A stretch of DNA of 30,706 nucleotides, taken from positions 1 to 30,706 of IMG/VR virus record IMGVR_UViG_3300030202_001801; one strand, 5' to 3'. Below are positions 28,479 to 30,706 of this stretch, in pieces. Positions within the stretch are counted from its first letter, which is position 1; each line of letters starts with the position of its first letter. The translations under genes and the position numbers were made by a program. Under the pieces are notes generated by a model. The model searched no databases. It was given only the letters and a program-made list of their open reading frames with translations, and was not told the origin of the DNA. The DNA comes from a virus.

Positions 28479-29407
28479 GCTGCTTCCTTACCACACCATT
28501 TTAAATTTAACTCTGGATTAGCATGAAGCCCATATCCTGCTGCCAAACTTGGTAACAACCCTGTTCCATGAACTTCTATTTTTATAGGGTCAAATGCTTT
28601 CATTTGTATTAATTCTCCAATTTTTTCTAATAAACTTTCAAAATCCATACATTGTTTTGCCATGTGCGAATTTGTTTTAAACATCTCTTTGCCTAATTTA
28701 GACTGTAAGGCTACATCTCCCTCTCTGGCATCGGGGGGTTTTGGTTTATTATAAGCGTGTGCCTTGTCGTTCCGTAACGAACTGTCAAAACCAAATAAGC
28801 GAAAATCACGAAAACCCAACAAATAGCCAACGAGAAGAGACCGCAGACCAACTGTAGTAGGACCAGGGACAACTTTCCAAGTGCGATTAGCGAACTCTTC
28901 ATACAAAACTTTGCTCGGATATTCTTCACCGTAGTAATCAACTCCTGCGTGCCATAATATAATATTTGAACTTCTGAGGTTATCAAATACGGTGGGATGG
29001 CATTGTCCTGCAACCAGATATTTGCCTTTTTTATGTGGTTTTTGTACATAGTCAGCTACCCATTCTTTAGGGTCTAAGAGACAGCCATAATCAGGTTTTA
29101 TCTTTCTGGCAACCAAGTAATCGTGTGTTTTGTTACACGCTAAGATTTTGGCTTTCTTAGACATTTTTCTGATTGTAGCAAGGTCATCAGCAAGACTTGG
29201 ACCTCCACCACAGATTAAAAGTGTACCTTTTTCTGTATTTTGGTATTCAACTAAATCAGGAAGATTCCGTTTCATAATTGCTCTAGTTCTTTCAATCATT
29301 TCCCAAAAAAGAAGCCTTCCTGTGCCTTTTTTTTGCAAACTTGTCTCTTTTAGAGGTGTTTTAGCAAGTGTTTCTATTGTTAAGGCTGAGATAACACTGT
29401 CCTCCAT
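28475..29407 (-). CDS. DUF115 / MptE-like Rossmann protein, 310 aa
   Basis: The nucleotide-binding motif L-L-I-C-G-G-G-P-S-L is at 63-72, with I-L-A-C-N-K-T and K-I-K-P-D-Y-G following. V-G-L-R-S-L-L-V-G-Y-L-L-G-F-R-D-F-R-L-F-G-F-D lies further on. This is the DUF115/MptE-like fold (G-G-G-P-S-L; PD; G.R....LG....L.G.D), seen in bacterial Maf glycosyltransferases that attach nonulosonic sugars to flagellin and in pterin pyrophosphokinases. The short length fits the small versions found in phages. It overlaps the GT-B-like gene by 28 bases and the small terminase by 4. The substrate is unknown; a role in glycan modification is an inference from context. Confidence 0.72.
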   Translation of the reverse strand: MEDSVISALTIETLAKTPLKETSLQKKGTGRLLFWEMIERTRAIMKRNLPDLVEYQNTEKGTLLICGGGPSLADDLATIRKMSKKAKILACNKTHDYLVARKIKPDYGCLLDPKEWVADYVQKPHKKGKYLVAGQCHPTVFDNLRSSNIILWHAGVDYYGEEYPSKVLYEEFANRTWKVVPGPTTVGLRSLLVGYLLGFRDFRLFGFDSSLRNDKAHAYNKPKPPDAREGDVALQSKLGKEMFKTNSHMAKQCMDFESLLEKIGELIQMKAFDPIKIEVHGTGLLPSLAAGYGLHANPELNLKWCGKEAA

Positions 29408-30706
29408 CCAATAAGTTCCCCTTTTGGGTCTTTTGGAAATTTATTCTTATGAAATTCTGTAGGATTAAACAAAATTTGCTCATAAGCCTTTTTTAAATTA
29501 AAATTACAGTTAAAACTGTGTTTTTTCTGCAATTCTTTAATCGTATCAGGCAAGGTGACATCAGAGAAGTGAGGTTTTGCATGGGGAGTAGCATGATTTA
29601 CTTCGTTAAGTATATCTGATTGTACACCCTGCCCAATCTTTGCGGATAATCCATGTCCTCCTTCACCAAGCCTGACGGTAGGAATACCAGATAAAGTGGC
29701 TTCCAAGCCTGTTCCACATCCAGAAACATGAATTATACATTTAGAACTTTTTAATCTTTCTAAAAACGGTGTTCTGTCGTCTATTTCACCTAAACCTTCC
29801 CAAAAAGCAATATCTTCACTTGGATGACACCGTATAAGGGGGTTTTCAAGTTCGTCTATAGCCTTTCTGATTAACCCATATCCCTGTATTTCATGGGTTA
29901 TCTGATAAGCTAAAAAATCAAATGTTGTTTGTGACACGCCACCAAGTAATTTAACTGTTCCATATATCATTTCTTCAAATGAACGACCAAAGTTATTAAG
30001 TGTACCTGTCATGGTACAAATAACATCTCTTGTGCCTTTTTTCACATTTTTTGCTAAAAGGCTACGAGGGTTACCAGAAACAACAACATCTGCTTCAAAA
30101 TTTGTTAATATATCGTATAATTTTTTTTGTTCTTCTGAGTGTGCCAGTATTAAATCTGCATACTCTAAACATTGTTTATCAAGTGACGGTTTATACAACT
30201 CCATGAGGGGTTGCATAGGAAATAACTCTTCATCCATTAAACAGATTAAATGCCCTGCATTAATTGCTTCTGTAAATACACCTACATCCTGTGTATTAGC
30301 TGACTTCCATAAAACAACTCCAGGTGGTAAATCATGCCAGTTTTGCATCTGCCATCTATTACCAACAACAACTTTCCATCCTATCATTTGCTTGGCAAGC
30401 CATTCTCTTGAGGCTAACTCTCTTGCTGACACCTCTACAGGTAAATAAAGTATTTTTTCTACACGCCTGGTTTGTTTTTCAACCTTCTCGACTTTAGCTT
30501 TAGTTTGAGGCATATTTTCAAAACATCTTCTTAAAAGCCTTAAATAAAGACGTTCTGCCTCTTTTAAATCTAAATTTTTGAGTGTGTTCTTAGCTTTCTC
30601 TTCTAATTCTTTTAACTCTAAACTTAATATTTCTCTGGGTATAACAGCAAGTTTATTAAACTTATCTCTGTATTTTTGTCGGGTAGGGTCTGTTTCCTGC
30701 CATTTG
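29380..30706 (-). CDS. GT-B-like surface-carbohydrate biosynthesis protein (5' end beyond right edge)
   Basis: Counting from the Met at 30513, I-L-Y-L-P-V-E-V-S-A-R-E-L-A-S-R-E is at residues 21-37, L-P-P-G-V-V-L at 62-68, R-C-H-P-S-E-D at 228-234, and S-G-C-G-T-G-L-E-A at 264-272. These are the recurrent parts of the 'surface carbohydrate biosynthesis' GT-B-like family (an (L/Y)-P-V-E-x-x-x-R-E-L motif; a G-x-G-L-E-A donor-binding turn). The frame stays open another 64 codons to 30706, through a coiled-coil-like stretch (L-K-E-L-E-E-K-A), and no ribosome site lies before the Met at 30513, so the true start is probably outside the window. It likely transfers or builds a surface or virion glycan. 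Confidence 0.66.
   Translation of the reverse strand, partial: KWQETDPTRQKYRDKFNKLAVIPREILSLELKELEEKAKNTLKNLDLKEAERLYLRLLRRCFENMPQTKAKVEKVEKQTRRVEKILYLPVEVSARELASREWLAKQMIGWKVVVGNRWQMQNWHDLPPGVVLWKSANTQDVGVFTEAINAGHLICLMDEELFPMQPLMELYKPSLDKQCLEYADLILAHSEEQKKLYDILTNFEADVVVSGNPRSLLAKNVKKGTRDVICTMTGTLNNFGRSFEEMIYGTVKLLGGVSQTTFDFLAYQITHEIQGYGLIRKAIDELENPLIRCHPSEDIAFWEGLGEIDDRTPFLERLKSSKCIIHVSGCGTGLEATLSGIPTVRLGEGGHGLSAKIGQGVQSDILNEVNHATPHAKPHFSDVTLPDTIKELQKKHSFNCNFNLKKAYEQILFNPTEFHKNKFPKDPKGELIGWRTVLSQP

Noticed and set aside
28711-29049. 112-aa frame within the DUF115-like gene
   Set aside because: Same strand but a different frame from the clearly recognisable DUF115/MptE motifs; no ribosome site.
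1-30706. tRNA genes, CRISPR arrays, insertion sequences, integrase or attachment sites
   Set aside because: No cloverleaf-like sequence, regular repeat-spacer array, transposase or integrase motif was found by reading; the only direct repeat noted is the coding repeat at 10713-10808.
1-30706. Terminal repeat or circular closure of the window
   Set aside because: The first and last bases share no visible repeat, and the two edge frames do not match in phase, so the window is treated as an excerpt.

Overview
The window is part of an AT-rich double-stranded DNA tailed phage, most likely a short-tailed (podovirus-like) marine phage. The evidence is a run of portal, terminase, SU10-type capsid, P22-gp4-like adaptor, nozzle-like, tail-fibre-like and ejection-like proteins, with no tail sheath and no long tape measure. 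The low GC, the very Lys/Asn-rich proteins and several small families common in ocean phages suggest a low-GC marine alphaproteobacterial host such as SAR11. That host call is an inference. No integrase, RNA polymerase, DNA polymerase or tRNA is visible, so lifestyle is unresolved.

Layout. (1) 1-2087, leftward: a GT2-like glycosyltransferase fragment cut by the left edge, a DUF1376 replication-initiator-like protein, a stand-alone DnaA-domain-IV-like protein, an Hjc-like PD-(D/E)XK nuclease and a small HTH regulator. (2) 2088-2168: divergent promoters that overlap across a 28-bp near-palindrome, the best operator candidate. (3) 2169-7264, rightward early operon: YqaJ exonuclease, two tiny ORFs, a candidate annealing protein, an SSB-like protein, a DUF1367 protein, a DUF968/Ref-like HNH nuclease, a PD-(D/E)XK-like protein, a metallo-beta-lactamase-fold protein resembling CMP-N-acetylneuraminate hydroxylase without its Rieske domain, and an orphan 212-aa protein. 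It ends at a terminator at 7320-7358. (4) 7360-30706, leftward late block. Read from the right it holds a GT-B-like surface-carbohydrate protein open to the right edge, a DUF115/MptE-like protein, small and large terminase, a 95-aa protein, portal, a dense run of ten small proteins (many strongly basic), scaffold, major capsid, a terminator, adaptor, tail fibre, nozzle, ejection-type proteins, an M15 endolysin and several small membrane proteins.

How the parts fit. The HTH regulator, its palindrome and the divergent promoters probably balance replication initiation (left arm) against recombination and early functions (right arm). The recombination set (YqaJ, annealing candidate, SSB-like protein, Hjc-like resolvase, HNH) would produce the concatemers that the terminase packages. 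The late block follows the common order of packaging, head, tail and lysis.

The most unusual content is sugar-related: GT2-like, GT-B-like and DUF115-like proteins lie around the packaging genes, and a CMP-sialate-hydroxylase-like protein lies in the early operon. Bacterial Maf/DUF115 proteins move nonulosonic (sialic-acid-like) sugars and the MBL protein resembles an enzyme acting on CMP-sialic acid, so a phage-encoded nonulosonate or glycan modification pathway is a reasonable but unproven hypothesis.

No gene-free stretch exceeds about 100 bases. The three largest gaps are 2088-2168 (promoters/operator), 7265-7359 (terminator) and 19847-19905 (terminator).
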